Positions 8,144 to 17,000 of a stretch of DNA of 64,000 nt are shown here, piece after piece (the first letter of the stretch is position 1; the number at the start of each line of letters is the position of its first letter). Source of the stretch: Pelomonas aquatica (GTDB taxonomy: Bacteria > Pseudomonadota > Gammaproteobacteria > Burkholderiales > Burkholderiaceae_C); NCBI RefSeq assembly GCF_026712205.1, contig NZ_JAPPUW010000002.1, forward strand, positions 186,001 to 250,000, written 5' to 3'. The translations under genes and the position numbers were made by a program. Below the pieces are notes generated by a model, which saw only the letters and a list, made by a program, of their open reading frames with translations, was not told the origin of the DNA and did not search any database.

Positions 8144-8741
8144 GTTGCTGCCGTAAGTGTTTGATTTTTTTGATTTTAGCGGCGGCAACGAGGCGCTCGT
8201 GGGGTTCGCCCCACGGGTCAGACCAGGCGATGCAACACATCCTGCGGCCGGCAGGCGGTTTCCCCAAGCGAAAACGCGGTCAGCGGCACGGTGTGGCAGA
8301 GCGATGACACACGGAACCCTCCGGCATGTCTTCAGCCGCTGATCAGCGCGAAGCAGGCCGGATGCCAGACAAGGTTTTCACGGCGTGAGAACACGCGGGT
8401 CGCCCCGCAGCCGCTCGCGCCAGCGTCCAGCCCTCCTTCGCGGATGAGCCCTTTCCTCCCCCACCCGATGCGCCCCGCCGCGCGACCCCGGCCAGAAGCT
8501 GTGGTGGTCGCCTGGCCCGGCGCGTTCGCGTTCACGCGCGGCTGGGTCGAGGCGGGGCTTCCCCGCGGCAGGGCGGCCCGGTCGCATGCGCCAACGCCGC
8601 TCGGCGTCTGACCCCCGTCAGAAACCCGAGCGGTCCAGGGCACTCCTTCCACGGTTCCACGCTGTCGCTCGTGCGTCTTGAACGCCACCCCAGGGTGGCA
8701 TGACGTGACGCGTTCCTGCACGGGACGCGAGGAGTGATGAC
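8144..8741. promoter_or_regulatory. Divergent rluC/rne regulatory region and long rne leader
   Basis: About 600 bp without a credible gene. A perfect TATAAT (8126-8131, plus strand) could start a leader of roughly 600 nt for rne, though no good -35 accompanies it. The region contains several stable hairpins: CGTGGGG-TTCG-CCCCACG (8198-8215), the palindrome CGCTGATCAGCG (8337-8348), GTTTTCAC-GGC-GTGAGAAC (8374-8392, one G-U pair) and GCGGGG-CTT-CCCCGC (about 8553-8567). In E. coli a structured rne leader mediates autoregulation by RNase E; the same role here is inference. Confidence 0.45.
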
Positions 8742-11585
8742 ATGAAACGCATGCTGATCAATGCGACGCAGCCGGAAGAGCGGCGCCTCGCGATCGTCGA
8801 TGGCCAGAAGCTGCTCGACTTCGAGACCGAGATCGAAGGCCGGGAACAGCGCAAGGGCAATATCTACAAGGCCGTCGTGACGCGGGTCGAGCCCTCGCTC
8901 GAGGCCTGCTTCGTCGACTACGGCGAGGACCGCCACGGCTTCCTGCCGTTCAAGGAAATCTCGCGCCAGTTCTTCCGCGAGGGCACCGACGTCAAGAGCG
9001 CCACCATCAAGGACGCGATCAAGGAAGGCCAGGAACTGCTGGTCCAGGTCGAGAAGGAAGAGCGCGGCAACAAGGGCGCGGCGCTGACCACCTTCGTCAG
9101 CCTGGCCGGCCGCTACCTCGTGCTGATGCCCAACAACCCGCGCGGCGGTGGCGTGAGCCGCCGCATCGAGGGCGAGGACCGCGAGGAGCTGAAGGAGAAC
9201 CTCGACCAGCTCGAATACCCCAAGGGCATGAGCCTGATCGCCCGCACCGCCGGCATCGGCCGCTCCGCCGCCGAGCTGCAGTGGGACCTGAACTACATGC
9301 TCAAGCTCTGGACCGCGATCGACGACGCGGCCAAGGGCGGCAAGGGCGCCTACCTGATCTACCAGGAAAGCAGCCTCGTCATCCGCGCGATCCGCGACTA
9401 CTTCACTGCCGACATCGGCGAGATCCTGATCGACACGGACGACCTGTTCGAGCAGGCCCACCAGTTCATGAACCACGTGATGCCCGACCAGGGCCATCGC
9501 GTGAAGCGCTACCGCGACGACGCGCCGCTGTTCAGCCGCTTCCAGATCGAGAACCAGATCGAGACGGCGCACAGCCGCACGGTGAACCTGCCTTCGGGCG
9601 GCGCCATCGTCATCGACCACACCGAAGCCCTGGTCTCGGTCGACGTCAACTCCGCCCGCGCCACCCGCGGCGGCGACATCGAGGAGACCGCCACGCGCAC
9701 CAACCTCGAAGCCGCCGACGAGATCGCCCGCCAGATGCGCCTGCGCGACCTGGGCGGCCTGATCGTCGTCGACTTCATCGACATGGAGGAGAGCAAGAAC
9801 CGCCGCGACGTCGAACAGCGCCTGCGCGACGCGCTGCGCAACGACCGCGCCCGCGTGCAGTTCGCCTCCATCAGCAAGTTCGGCCTGCTGGAGATGAGCC
9901 GCCAGCGCCTGCGCCCGGCGCTCAGCGAAGGCAACCACATCACCTGCCCGCGCTGCAACGGCACCGGCCACATCCGCGACACCGAGAGCTCGGCGCTGCA
10001 GATCCTGCGCATGGTCCAGGAAGAGGCCATGAAGGACAACACCGCCGCCGTGCACGTGCAGGTGCCGGTGGAGGTCACGAGCTTCCTGCTGAACGAGAAG
10101 CGCACCGAGATCACCAAGATCGAACTCAAGCAGCGCGTGACCGTGCTGCTGGTGCCCAACAAGCACCTCGAGACGCCCAACTACAAGCTGGAACGCCTGC
10201 GCCACGACGACCCGCGCCTGGAGAACCTGCAGGCCAGCTACACGATGATCGAGGAGCCGCAGGACGAGGTGGGCATCACCCGCCGCGACGCCGGCGACAA
10301 GAAGAACAAGCAGGAACCCGTCATCAAGGGCATCCTGCCCGAGCAGCCCGCGCCGCTGCCGGCGCCCGCACCGGCCCCGGTCGCGGCCCCTGCGCCGGCG
10401 CCCGTCGTCGCCGCAGCGGCCCCGGCGCCCAAGGGTTTCTTCAGCCGCCTGTTCAGCTTCCTCGGTGGCGGTGCTCCGGCCCCGGTGCCGGCCGTCGAGG
10501 CTCCGGCGCCCGCAGCGACCGCGACCGACAAGCCCAAGCGCGAAGGCGGCCGTGACGGCCGCCGCGACGGTGGCCGCGATGGCCGCCGTGGCGAGCGCGG
10601 CGACCCGAAGGGCGGCCGCGACGGCCGCCGCGACGGCAAGCCGCAGGAGGCCCGTGGCGAGCGCGCCGAACGGGGCGACCGCAAGCCACGCAACGAAGCC
10701 GGCGACAAGCCCGAGCAGCAACAGCAGCGCCCCGAGCGCGCGGAGCGTGCCGAGCGCGGCGAGCGCCAGGAGCGTGGCGAGCGCGGTGATCGCCGCCCGC
10801 GCGGCGAGCGCGCCGAGCGCGCGCCGGTCGAGGCCGCGCTGCCGCTGGCCGCGCCGCTGACCGAGGAGCAGGCCGCCGTCCACGACGCGCCGCCGGCCTT
10901 CGTCGACAGCCAGGCCGATGCCGCGCTGCCGCCCACCGGCGACACGCCGGCCGGCGAAGAGCGCCAGGGCCGCGGCCGCCGCCGCCGCCGTGGTGGCCGC
11001 GACCGTGACGACCGCGCTAACGCGCCCGAGGGCACGGAAGCCGCCGAAGGCCTGGTCGACGCCGCTGCGCCTGTCGAGGGCGAGGGCACCGTCGCCGAAG
11101 CCGCCGCGCCCGAGAGCGACGACGTCGGCGAAGGCCATGACCGCGAACCGCGCCGCCGCCGCCGTGGTGGCCGCGGCCGCCGCGAGGAAGCGGGCGTCGA
11201 CGGCCAGGAAGGCAGCAGCGAAGCCATCGCAGCGCCGGCCGACGCTGCCACGCCCCAGCCCGTGCAGGGCTCGCTGATCGAAGAGGCGATGAGCCAGGCA
11301 CCGGCCCCCGTCGCGGCCGAACCGGTCGCCGCGCCCGCGCCCGTCGGCGAGGCCTTCAAGCTGCCGATGGACGAGCTCAACGCCATCGCCTCGGCCGCCG
11401 GCCTGAGCTGGGTCAACTCGGACGCCGACAAGATCGCCGCCGCCCGGGCCGCCATCGCAGCCGAGCCGGCGCCGGCAGCGCTGGGCCGCGAGCCCGCCGC
11501 GATCGTTGTTATCGACGAAGGCCCGCTGGTGCTCGTGGAAACCCGCAAGGATCTGAGCCAGGTGAAGCTGCCTTTCGAGGCATGA
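8742..11585 (+). CDS. rne: Ribonuclease E
   Basis: Essential endoribonuclease of mRNA decay and rRNA/tRNA processing, 947 residues. The catalytic half (to about residue 450) has the S1 domain (residues 37-120), the 5'-sensor/RNase H-like regions, the magnesium-binding Asp301 (VDVNSA) and Asp344 (VVDFIDM), and the Zn-link cysteines Cys402 and Cys405 (CPRCNGTG) that join the tetramer. The second half is a disordered Pro/Ala- and Arg/Gly-rich scaffold with repeated RGER/RRGGR clusters, expected to bind RNA and degradosome partners. The motif positions match E. coli RNase E rather than the shorter RNase G. Start fixed by [13 protein letters not shown], with an AGGAG ribosome site 6-10 nt before the ATG. 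Confidence 0.97.
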   Translation: MKRMLINATQPEERRLAIVDGQKLLDFETEIEGREQRKGNIYKAVVTRVEPSLEACFVDYGEDRHGFLPFKEISRQFFREGTDVKSATIKDAIKEGQELLVQVEKEERGNKGAALTTFVSLAGRYLVLMPNNPRGGGVSRRIEGEDREELKENLDQLEYPKGMSLIARTAGIGRSAAELQWDLNYMLKLWTAIDDAAKGGKGAYLIYQESSLVIRAIRDYFTADIGEILIDTDDLFEQAHQFMNHVMPDQGHRVKRYRDDAPLFSRFQIENQIETAHSRTVNLPSGGAIVIDHTEALVSVDVNSARATRGGDIEETATRTNLEAADEIARQMRLRDLGGLIVVDFIDMEESKNRRDVEQRLRDALRNDRARVQFASISKFGLLEMSRQRLRPALSEGNHITCPRCNGTGHIRDTESSALQILRMVQEEAMKDNTAAVHVQVPVEVTSFLLNEKRTEITKIELKQRVTVLLVPNKHLETPNYKLERLRHDDPRLENLQASYTMIEEPQDEVGITRRDAGDKKNKQEPVIKGILPEQPAPLPAPAPAPVAAPAPAPVVAAAAPAPKGFFSRLFSFLGGGAPAPVPAVEAPAPAATATDKPKREGGRDGRRDGGRDGRRGERGDPKGGRDGRRDGKPQEARGERAERGDRKPRNEAGDKPEQQQQRPERAERAERGERQERGERGDRRPRGERAERAPVEAALPLAAPLTEEQAAVHDAPPAFVDSQADAALPPTGDTPAGEERQGRGRRRRRGGRDRDDRANAPEGTEAAEGLVDAAAPVEGEGTVAEAAAPESDDVGEGHDREPRRRRRGGRGRREEAGVDGQEGSSEAIAAPADAATPQPVQGSLIEEAMSQAPAPVAAEPVAAPAPVGEAFKLPMDELNAIASAAGLSWVNSDADKIAAARAAIAAEPAPAALGREPAAIVVIDEGPLVLVETRKDLSQVKLPFEA

Positions 11586-11612
11586 TCGCGCACGGCTGAC
11601 AGCCCCCGCCTG

Positions 11613-11645
11613 AACGCCGCCGGCCACAAGCCGCGCGGCGTTTTT
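11613..11645 (+). terminator. Intrinsic terminator of rne
   Basis: AACGCCGC (11613-11620) pairs with GCGGCGTT (11635-11642), closed by a GC-rich 14-nt loop and followed by a T-rich stretch. It lies 28 nt after the rne stop and before the POT transporter gene. Confidence 0.75.
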
Positions 11646-11677
11646 CTTTTCACGAGCTTCACCGAGGCTGACGACGA

Positions 11678-13228
11678 ATGACGACGACCACCGCGAACCT
11701 GCACGCGACGGCCCCCGCGGCCAAGATGCCGCCGCAGATCCCCTACATCATCGGCAACGAAGGATGCGAGCGCTTCAGCTTCTACGGCATGCGCAACATC
11801 CTGACGGTCTTCCTGATGACCAGCCTGCTGCTGGCCGTACCGGAAAACCTGCGCAAGGCCGAGGCCAAGGAGGTCTTCCACACCTTCGTCATCGGCGTCT
11901 ACTTCTTCCCGCTGCTCGGCGGCTGGCTGGCCGACCGCTTCTTCGGCAAATACCCGACGATCTTCTGGTTCAGCATCGTCTACTGCGCGGGCCATGCCTG
12001 CCTGGCGGTCTTCGACGACAGCATCCCGGGCTTCTACGCGGGCCTGTTCCTGATCTCGCTGGGCTCGGGCGGCATCAAGCCGCTGGTCAGCGCCTTCGTC
12101 GGCGACCAGTTCGACAAGGGCAACCGGTCGCTGGCGCAGAAGGTCTATGACGCCTTCTACTGGATCATCAACTTCGGCTCCTTCTTCGCGTCGCTGTTCA
12201 TGCCCATCCTGCTGAAGCAGTACGGCCCGCGCGTGGCCTTCGGCGTGCCGGGCCTGCTGATGCTGGTCGCGACGCTGATCCTGTGGAGCGGCCGTGCGAA
12301 GTACATGCACCAGCCGGCACGCGGCGCCAACCCGCACAGCTTCCTGAAGGTCGTCTGGACGGCGCTGAAGGCCGGCGGCGCGGGCGCGGCCATCGCGGCG
12401 CTGGGCGTCGTCGGCGCGCTCTACAGCCTGAGCCAGATCGGGGCCTTAAGCCTGGTGCCGGCCGTCTGCCTGGCCCTGGTGCTGGTCATGGGCTTCGGCG
12501 GCGCCGGCGCGGCGCTGCAGCTGGACCGCGCACGCGGCGCGCACCCGGACGAGGCCGTCGACGGCGCACGCGCCGTGCTGCGCCTGCTGGTGCTGTTCGC
12601 CCTCGTCACGCCGTTCTGGTCGCTGTTCGACCAGAAGGCCTCGACCTGGGTGCTGCAGGCCGACCAGATGAGCAAGCCCGAGTGGTTCCAGTCCTCCATG
12701 ATGCAGGCGCTGAACCCGGCCCTGGTCATGATCCTGATCCCGTTCAACAACCTCGTGCTCTACCCGCTGCTGGGCCGCATGGGCCTGAAGGTGACCGCGC
12801 TGCGCCGCATGGGCTCGGGCATCGCGCTGGCCGGCGTGGCCTGGATCTTCGCCGGCATGCTGCAGCTGTGGCTGGACGCCGGCCAGGCGGTCAGCATCGT
12901 CTGGCAGATGCTGCCCTATGTCGCGCTGACGCTGGGCGAGGTGCTGGTCTCGGCCACCGGCCTGGAGTTCGCGTACAGCCAGGCGCCGCTGTCCATGAAG
13001 GGCACGATCACCAGCTTATGGAATCTGTCGGTGACCATCGGCAATCTGTGGGTGCTGCTGTCCAACGTCAGCGTGAAGAGCCCGGCGGCACTGGAGGCGA
13101 TCAAGTCCAGCGGCTACAGCGAGACGGCCTGCCTGATGTTCTTCTTCGCCGGCTTTGCGCTGGTCGCCGCGGCGCTGTTCGGCCTGGTCGCGCGCCGCTA
13201 CCCGATGCAGGACCATTACCGCGGCTGA
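11678..13228 (+). CDS. Proton-dependent oligopeptide transporter (POT/PTR2 family)
   Basis: Inner-membrane peptide:proton symporter of 516 residues with about 14 hydrophobic helices, the bacterial POT length. The diagnostic ExxER motif in TM1 is present as Glu28-x-x-Glu31-Arg32 (NEGCERFSFYGM), and the second signature GDQFDKGNRSLAQKVYDAFYW with the INFGSF strand follows. These transporters import di- and tripeptides. It stands alone: rne is terminated upstream and the next gene begins 62 nt downstream. Closest named relatives would be DtpA/DtpD-type proteins; the exact substrate range is not readable. Confidence 0.93.
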   Translation: MTTTTANLHATAPAAKMPPQIPYIIGNEGCERFSFYGMRNILTVFLMTSLLLAVPENLRKAEAKEVFHTFVIGVYFFPLLGGWLADRFFGKYPTIFWFSIVYCAGHACLAVFDDSIPGFYAGLFLISLGSGGIKPLVSAFVGDQFDKGNRSLAQKVYDAFYWIINFGSFFASLFMPILLKQYGPRVAFGVPGLLMLVATLILWSGRAKYMHQPARGANPHSFLKVVWTALKAGGAGAAIAALGVVGALYSLSQIGALSLVPAVCLALVLVMGFGGAGAALQLDRARGAHPDEAVDGARAVLRLLVLFALVTPFWSLFDQKASTWVLQADQMSKPEWFQSSMMQALNPALVMILIPFNNLVLYPLLGRMGLKVTALRRMGSGIALAGVAWIFAGMLQLWLDAGQAVSIVWQMLPYVALTLGEVLVSATGLEFAYSQAPLSMKGTITSLWNLSVTIGNLWVLLSNVSVKSPAALEAIKSSGYSETACLMFFFAGFALVAAALFGLVARRYPMQDHYRG

Positions 13229-13290
13229 TGCGCCGGGGCGTGAATAGCGACCTTCGTTCGCGCCGGTTTCGTCAGTAAGCTGCGCCGGCC

Positions 13291-14988
13291 ATGAACGACG
13301 CCCGCCCGCCACGCCCCTACGTCGACCCGACCCAGGCCGACCACGACAAGCCTCGGCCGGCGCCCGCGCCGGCCGCAGCGCCCGCCGCCTGGGCGCAGGC
13401 CTCGCACCAGCCGCGCCGCGCCGCGCGGCCCCGCCCGCGCGTGGCGCCCACGGAGAAGCGCCGCGGCTATTTCGCCAGCCACTGGCATGGCGAGCAGAGC
13501 CTGGTGCGCAGCTACTGGGTCAACAACATGCTGCTGGCCACGCCGCTGGCGCTGGCGCTGACGGGCCTGATGAGCTGGATCAGCGCCCAGGGCGAGTCGC
13601 TGCAGATCAGCGCCATCGTGCTGCTGCTGGGCCTGCCGCTGCTGGCCGCGCTGGACGTCTGGTGCATCGTCGGCGCCTGGCGGGCCGCCGCCCACTATCT
13701 GCGCGAAGGCGGCTCGCGGCTGTGGGGCTGGCTGGCGCGCCTCACGCTGGGGCTGGGCGCGCTGCAGCTGGCGGTTTCCATCCTGTTCGGCTTCCTGCCC
13801 GGCCTGGGCGAATACTGGCAGATGGCGCGCGGCATCGACCCCATCGGCCAGGCCACGCTGAGCCTGTCGGCCGACGGCCACAGCCTGCGGCTGGACGGCA
13901 CCATCGGCATGGGCGACGGGGAGCGCCTGAGCGCGCTGCTGAAGACCGAGGCGGCCCGCGAACTGCGCCGCGTGGAGCTGACCTCGCCCGGCGGGCGCCT
14001 GCACGAGGCCGAGAAGATGGCCACCGCGCTGAAGCAGCACGGCTATGCCAGCCGCGCCGTCGGCACCTGCGCGAGCGCCTGCACGCTGGTCTTCCTGGCC
14101 GGCAGCCCGCGCCAGCTCACGCCGGGCGCCCAGCTCGGCTTCCACCGCGCGTCGACCGGCACCTACAACCCGGTCTTCGAGGAGCTGGCCAACCAGCAGC
14201 TCGCCGCCACCTACCGCGACCTGGGCCTGCCGCAGAGCATGATCGACAGGACGCTGCGCACGCCGTCGCACGGCATCTGGTTCGCGCCGCGCGAGGACCT
14301 GCTGGCGCATTCGCTGATCACGCCGCTGCCGCAGACCCTGGCCATCGCGCTGCCGCCCGCCGGCCACGCCAGCCTCGCCGACTTCGACGACGCGCTGCGC
14401 ATCCACCCGGTCTGGGACGCTCTCGAAAAGCGCAACGGCGGCACCATCGCCGCGGTGGCCAAGCACATGCTCGATGCCCAGGCCGGCGGCGCCGCCGACG
14501 AGGCCGTGCAGGCCGCCGCCTGGTCGCCGCTGGCCAGGCAGATGCCCGGCCTCATCGCCGACGGCGACGGGCCCACGCGCCGGCACTATGTGCAGCTCGT
14601 GACCGACCAGCTCAAGGCCCTGCGCACGCCGCCCGGGCCCGGCCAGCGCCCCGCCTGCCGCGACCTGCTGGACGGCCGCCTGGGCTCGCGCCAGTTGCTG
14701 CCGCTGCCCCTGCAGATCCGCGAGAGCCAATGGCTGCAGGAGGCGGCCGGTGCCGCGCCGCCGCGCTGGCTGCCCAAGCCGGCCAGCGCCATCGAGATCG
14801 AGGTGCTCGACCGCACCGTGGGCTCGGCCGCGATGGGCATGCTGTCGCGCCTGTGGGCCGATGCGCCCGACGCCGCGCCCGGCCCCGGTGCCGGCTGCGA
14901 CGCAGTCATCGCGACGCTGGACCGCCTGCCCTCCCTGCCGCCGGCCCGCCGCGAGCTGGTCGAGCGCCTGCTGTTCCAGCCGCGCTGA
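13291..14988 (+). CDS. Membrane protein with ClpP/SDH-like serine protease domain
   Basis: 565-residue protein of no named family. The N-terminal 65 residues are Pro/Ala/Arg-rich and probably cytoplasmic. Three hydrophobic segments follow (about residues 77-95, 104-131 and 148-170). Residues 195-345 resemble a ClpP-crotonase-fold periplasmic domain (the COG3904 type): VELTSPGGRLHEAEKMA, then Ser262 in GTCASACTLVFLAG and His285 in LGFHRAS, which would be nucleophile and base; Cys260 and Cys264 could form a disulfide. The C-terminal 200 residues show nothing I recognise. A stand-alone gene followed by a poly-C tract and terminator. Function unknown; a membrane-anchored peptidase is the inference. 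Confidence 0.8.
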   Translation: MNDARPPRPYVDPTQADHDKPRPAPAPAAAPAAWAQASHQPRRAARPRPRVAPTEKRRGYFASHWHGEQSLVRSYWVNNMLLATPLALALTGLMSWISAQGESLQISAIVLLLGLPLLAALDVWCIVGAWRAAAHYLREGGSRLWGWLARLTLGLGALQLAVSILFGFLPGLGEYWQMARGIDPIGQATLSLSADGHSLRLDGTIGMGDGERLSALLKTEAARELRRVELTSPGGRLHEAEKMATALKQHGYASRAVGTCASACTLVFLAGSPRQLTPGAQLGFHRASTGTYNPVFEELANQQLAATYRDLGLPQSMIDRTLRTPSHGIWFAPREDLLAHSLITPLPQTLAIALPPAGHASLADFDDALRIHPVWDALEKRNGGTIAAVAKHMLDAQAGGAADEAVQAAAWSPLARQMPGLIADGDGPTRRHYVQLVTDQLKALRTPPGPGQRPACRDLLDGRLGSRQLLPLPLQIRESQWLQEAAGAAPPRWLPKPASAIEIEVLDRTVGSAAMGMLSRLWADAPDAAPGPGAGCDAVIATLDRLPSLPPARRELVERLLFQPR

Positions 14989-15021
14989 ACCGGGCCGCAC
15001 AAGCCCGCGACGGTGAAATTA

Positions 15022-15036
15022 CCCCCCCCCCCCCCC
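15022..15036. repeat. Poly-C homopolymer, 15 bases
   Basis: Fifteen consecutive C residues, 33 nt after the stop of the ClpP-like membrane protein gene and directly abutting the terminator stem. It is the longest homopolymer I noticed in the window and is prone to slippage in replication or sequencing. Confidence 0.9.
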
Positions 15037-15058
15037 GCTGCCACCCCGGCAGCGTTTT
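15037..15058 (+). terminator. Intrinsic terminator after the ClpP-like membrane protein gene
   Basis: Stem GCTGCC / GGCAGC (15037-15042 with 15048-15053), loop ACCCC, followed by GTTTT. Short stem but well placed after the gene. Confidence 0.55.
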
Positions 15059-15095
15059 CGGAGTTGCTCCCGTGCCCCTTTTCCCGCTCCTGCGC

Positions 15096-15155
15096 ATGGA
15101 TATGGACATGGACATGGCGATGAACGCCAAGGGCGAGTCCCAGAAGAAGCCCTGA
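15096..15155 (+). CDS. Very small or truncated ORF with Met-Asp repeats
   Basis: A 19-codon frame encoding MDMDMDMAMNAKGESQKKP, produced by tandem ATGGAY units. The second half (MNAKGESQKKP) looks like the beginning of a short basic protein that ends abruptly next to the acpS remnant, as if truncated by the rearrangement there. No ribosome site is evident. It may not be a gene. Confidence 0.2.
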   Translation: MDMDMDMAMNAKGESQKKP

Positions 15156-15157
15156 GC

Positions 15158-15205
15158 GGCCGTCTCGACGACGACGAAGGAGACCGGGTCGTCGCTTTCG
15201 TCAGC
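15158..15205 (-). pseudogene. Detached remnant of an acpS 3' end
   Basis: Read on the minus strand this segment encodes ADESDDPVSFVVVETA, matching the C-terminus of the intact AcpS further right ([16 protein letters not shown]). Over 40 nt (15163-15202 versus 16616-16655) 35 bases are identical and the reading phase is preserved. No start, no upstream acpS sequence and no stop in register are present, so this is a leftover fragment. Together with the real acpS end it brackets the HD-GYP gene. Confidence 0.75.
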
Positions 15206-15337
15206 GACCATCATGTCTAAGCGGTTGATCAGGGCGAATCTTCTTTTTGTGTTGAACGCAAACCAACATTCACAATCGGACCCATACCGCCCGGGTTGAA
15301 AAGACGTTGAACGACATGAGGAGGCTTTCAGGAGCTG

Positions 15338-16492
15338 ATGTCCATCAAATCAAATCGAGTACCGCTCGTGGAAGTCCGGGATCTCATCCACATCGGAAGC
15401 CCGCTTCCGTTCAAGGTTCTTGACTCGCTGGAGCGCCTGCTCCTGAACGAAGGCCAGGTGATCCAGGACGAGGGGCAGTTCGACGCCCTGAACGAGCGCG
15501 GCGCGTGGGCCGAACGCGCCAGCGTGGACGCCGAGCGCAAGGCTCGTGCCGCCGCGAATTCGCAGCCGGTCTTGTCGACCTTGTCGCATTTCGATCAATG
15601 GGAACGTCTGCAATGGCAGTTTGACAAGCTCGCCCGCGGACTGGCTCGGCGGGAACTGCCCGGCACCGCGTTGGAGCCGTTCTACGACGAACTGCTCGCG
15701 CGTCTCGACCGCGACCCCGACGCCGCCATTTTCCTCTGTACGCGCCAGGAAGACCGTCGATTCGCGCTGTACCCGATTCGACACTCGATCCATTGCGCCG
15801 TGCTCACGACCTTGACGGCTCGACATCTCGGCTGGGACAGTGCCCGCGTCCACTCGCTTGGACGCGCCGCACTCGCGATGAACCTGTGCATCCTGGAGTT
15901 GCAGGCAACCCTGGCCGAGCAAGGCGAGGCCCCGACGAAAAGGCAGATGGACCAGATCCGTGCCCACCCGAGCGCGGCCGTCACGCTGCTGAGAGAGGTC
16001 GGCATCACCGACGAGGCCATGCTTGATGCCGTCGCCGATCACCATGAGCACGACGGCGGCGGTGGCTATCCGAATGGCAAGAACAAAGTATCACCGGAGG
16101 CCCGCATCCTGCGCGCCATCGACGTCTACATGGCCAAGATCAGCCCTCGCGCGAAGCGTCCAGGCATCCTGCCGAACGACGCGGTTCGTCAGCTCTTCCA
16201 GCAGAGTCCCGGCGATGCATTGTCGATGGGCGTGATCAAGACGCTCGGCGTTCATCCGCCGGGCAGTCTGGTCAAACTTCAGTCCGGTGAAATCGCCGTG
16301 GTGACTCGAAGGCCCACGGCCGGCATACAGCCGCTGGTGGCAACGCTGAGTGACCGGCAAGGTCGCCCTCGTGCGGAGACTCATCACCGCGACTCGGCTG
16401 ATCCCGAGTTCGCGATCGTGGCCGCACTGCCAGTTTCCAAGGAGTTTTCTCGAGTCGCAGCTGAGCGTGTCTACGGGTTGATCAACGACTGA
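15338..16492 (+). CDS. Degenerate HD-GYP domain protein
   Basis: 384-residue protein with a C-terminal HD-GYP-type region (about residues 125-275) behind an uncharacterised N-terminal domain. HD-GYP enzymes hydrolyse cyclic di-GMP. Recognisable elements are His149 (PIRHSIHCAVL), His210-Pro (RAHPSAA), and the HHE...GYP signature His235-His236-Glu237 through Tyr244-Pro245. The metal-binding HD dyad itself is replaced by Met181-Asn182 (AALAMNLCILEL), and the Lys that normally follows is absent, so phosphodiesterase activity is doubtful; a binding or sensory role is likely. Base composition is visibly lower in G+C than its neighbours. CAGGAG ribosome site 6 nt before the ATG. Flanked by the duplicated acpS end. 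Confidence 0.85.
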   Translation: MSIKSNRVPLVEVRDLIHIGSPLPFKVLDSLERLLLNEGQVIQDEGQFDALNERGAWAERASVDAERKARAAANSQPVLSTLSHFDQWERLQWQFDKLARGLARRELPGTALEPFYDELLARLDRDPDAAIFLCTRQEDRRFALYPIRHSIHCAVLTTLTARHLGWDSARVHSLGRAALAMNLCILELQATLAEQGEAPTKRQMDQIRAHPSAAVTLLREVGITDEAMLDAVADHHEHDGGGGYPNGKNKVSPEARILRAIDVYMAKISPRAKRPGILPNDAVRQLFQQSPGDALSMGVIKTLGVHPPGSLVKLQSGEIAVVTRRPTAGIQPLVATLSDRQGRPRAETHHRDSADPEFAIVAALPVSKEFSRVAAERVYGLIND

Positions 16493-16604
16493 AGCGTCCT
16501 CCGACACCACCGGGGTTAGATGGAGATTCCCACGTCCGCCGGCGCGATGCCCCCCGAGCCGCAAGCATCAGCCTGCACCATTGACGCGTATTCGAGCGGT
16601 ATCG

Positions 16605-17000
16605 CTAATCGGCTTTCTCGACGACAACGAAGGAGACTGCGTAGTCGCTCTCGTCGCTCAACGTCACCTGCCCTCTCAGGTCCCGCTCGGCGAACCAGTC
16701 CGCCAGCGGGCCGCTCAGCTTCAGCAGGGGCTTGCCGCTGGCCTGGTTCAGGATCTGGCAGTCGGGCATGCGCATCGGCAGATGCAGGCCCAGGCCGATG
16801 GCCTTGCTGAAGGCCTCCTTGGCCGAGAAGCGCGTGGCCAGATAGCGCAGGCCACGCGTCTCGGAGCGCGCGCGGCGGGCGCGGAAGACCTGCAGTTCGT
16901 CCGGCCCCAGCACCTTCTCGGCAAAGCGCTCGCCGCGGCGGGCCAGCGTGGCCTCGATGCGGCGGATGTCGCAGATGTCCGTACCGATGCCGTGGATCAT
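16605..17000 (-). CDS. acpS: Holo-[acyl-carrier-protein] synthase
   Basis: AcpS transfers 4'-phosphopantetheine from CoA to the conserved serine of acyl carrier protein, making it active for fatty acid synthesis. The 131 residues match the family length. Metal/CoA-binding residues are visible: Asp8 in GIGTDICDI and Glu62 in [13 protein letters not shown]. The ATG overlaps the pdxJ stop (ATGA), so it is the last gene of the rnc-era-recO-pdxJ-acpS series. Its final 16 codons are duplicated in degenerate form 1.45 kb away beyond the HD-GYP gene. Confidence 0.95.
   Translation of the reverse strand: MIHGIGTDICDIRRIEATLARRGERFAEKVLGPDELQVFRARRARSETRGLRYLATRFSAKEAFSKAIGLGLHLPMRMPDCQILNQASGKPLLKLSGPLADWFAERDLRGQVTLSDESDYAVSFVVVEKAD

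Larger units (their letters stand above)
14989..15337. other. Spacer with poly-C tract, terminator, small ORF and acpS remnant
   Basis: 349 bp between the ClpP-like membrane protein gene and the HD-GYP gene. It contains a 15-base C homopolymer, an intrinsic terminator, a 19-codon reading frame and a degenerate copy of the acpS 3' end (each listed separately). From 15206 to 15337 base composition falls and nothing else is recognisable apart from a CAGGAG ribosome site before the ATG at 15338. Confidence 0.6.

Noticed and set aside
8532-11627. Very long open frame of over 1,000 codons on the minus strand
   Set aside because: It is antisense to rne, composed of Arg/Ala/Gly/Leu-rich sequence produced by third-position GC bias. 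RNase E on the other strand has all its motifs.
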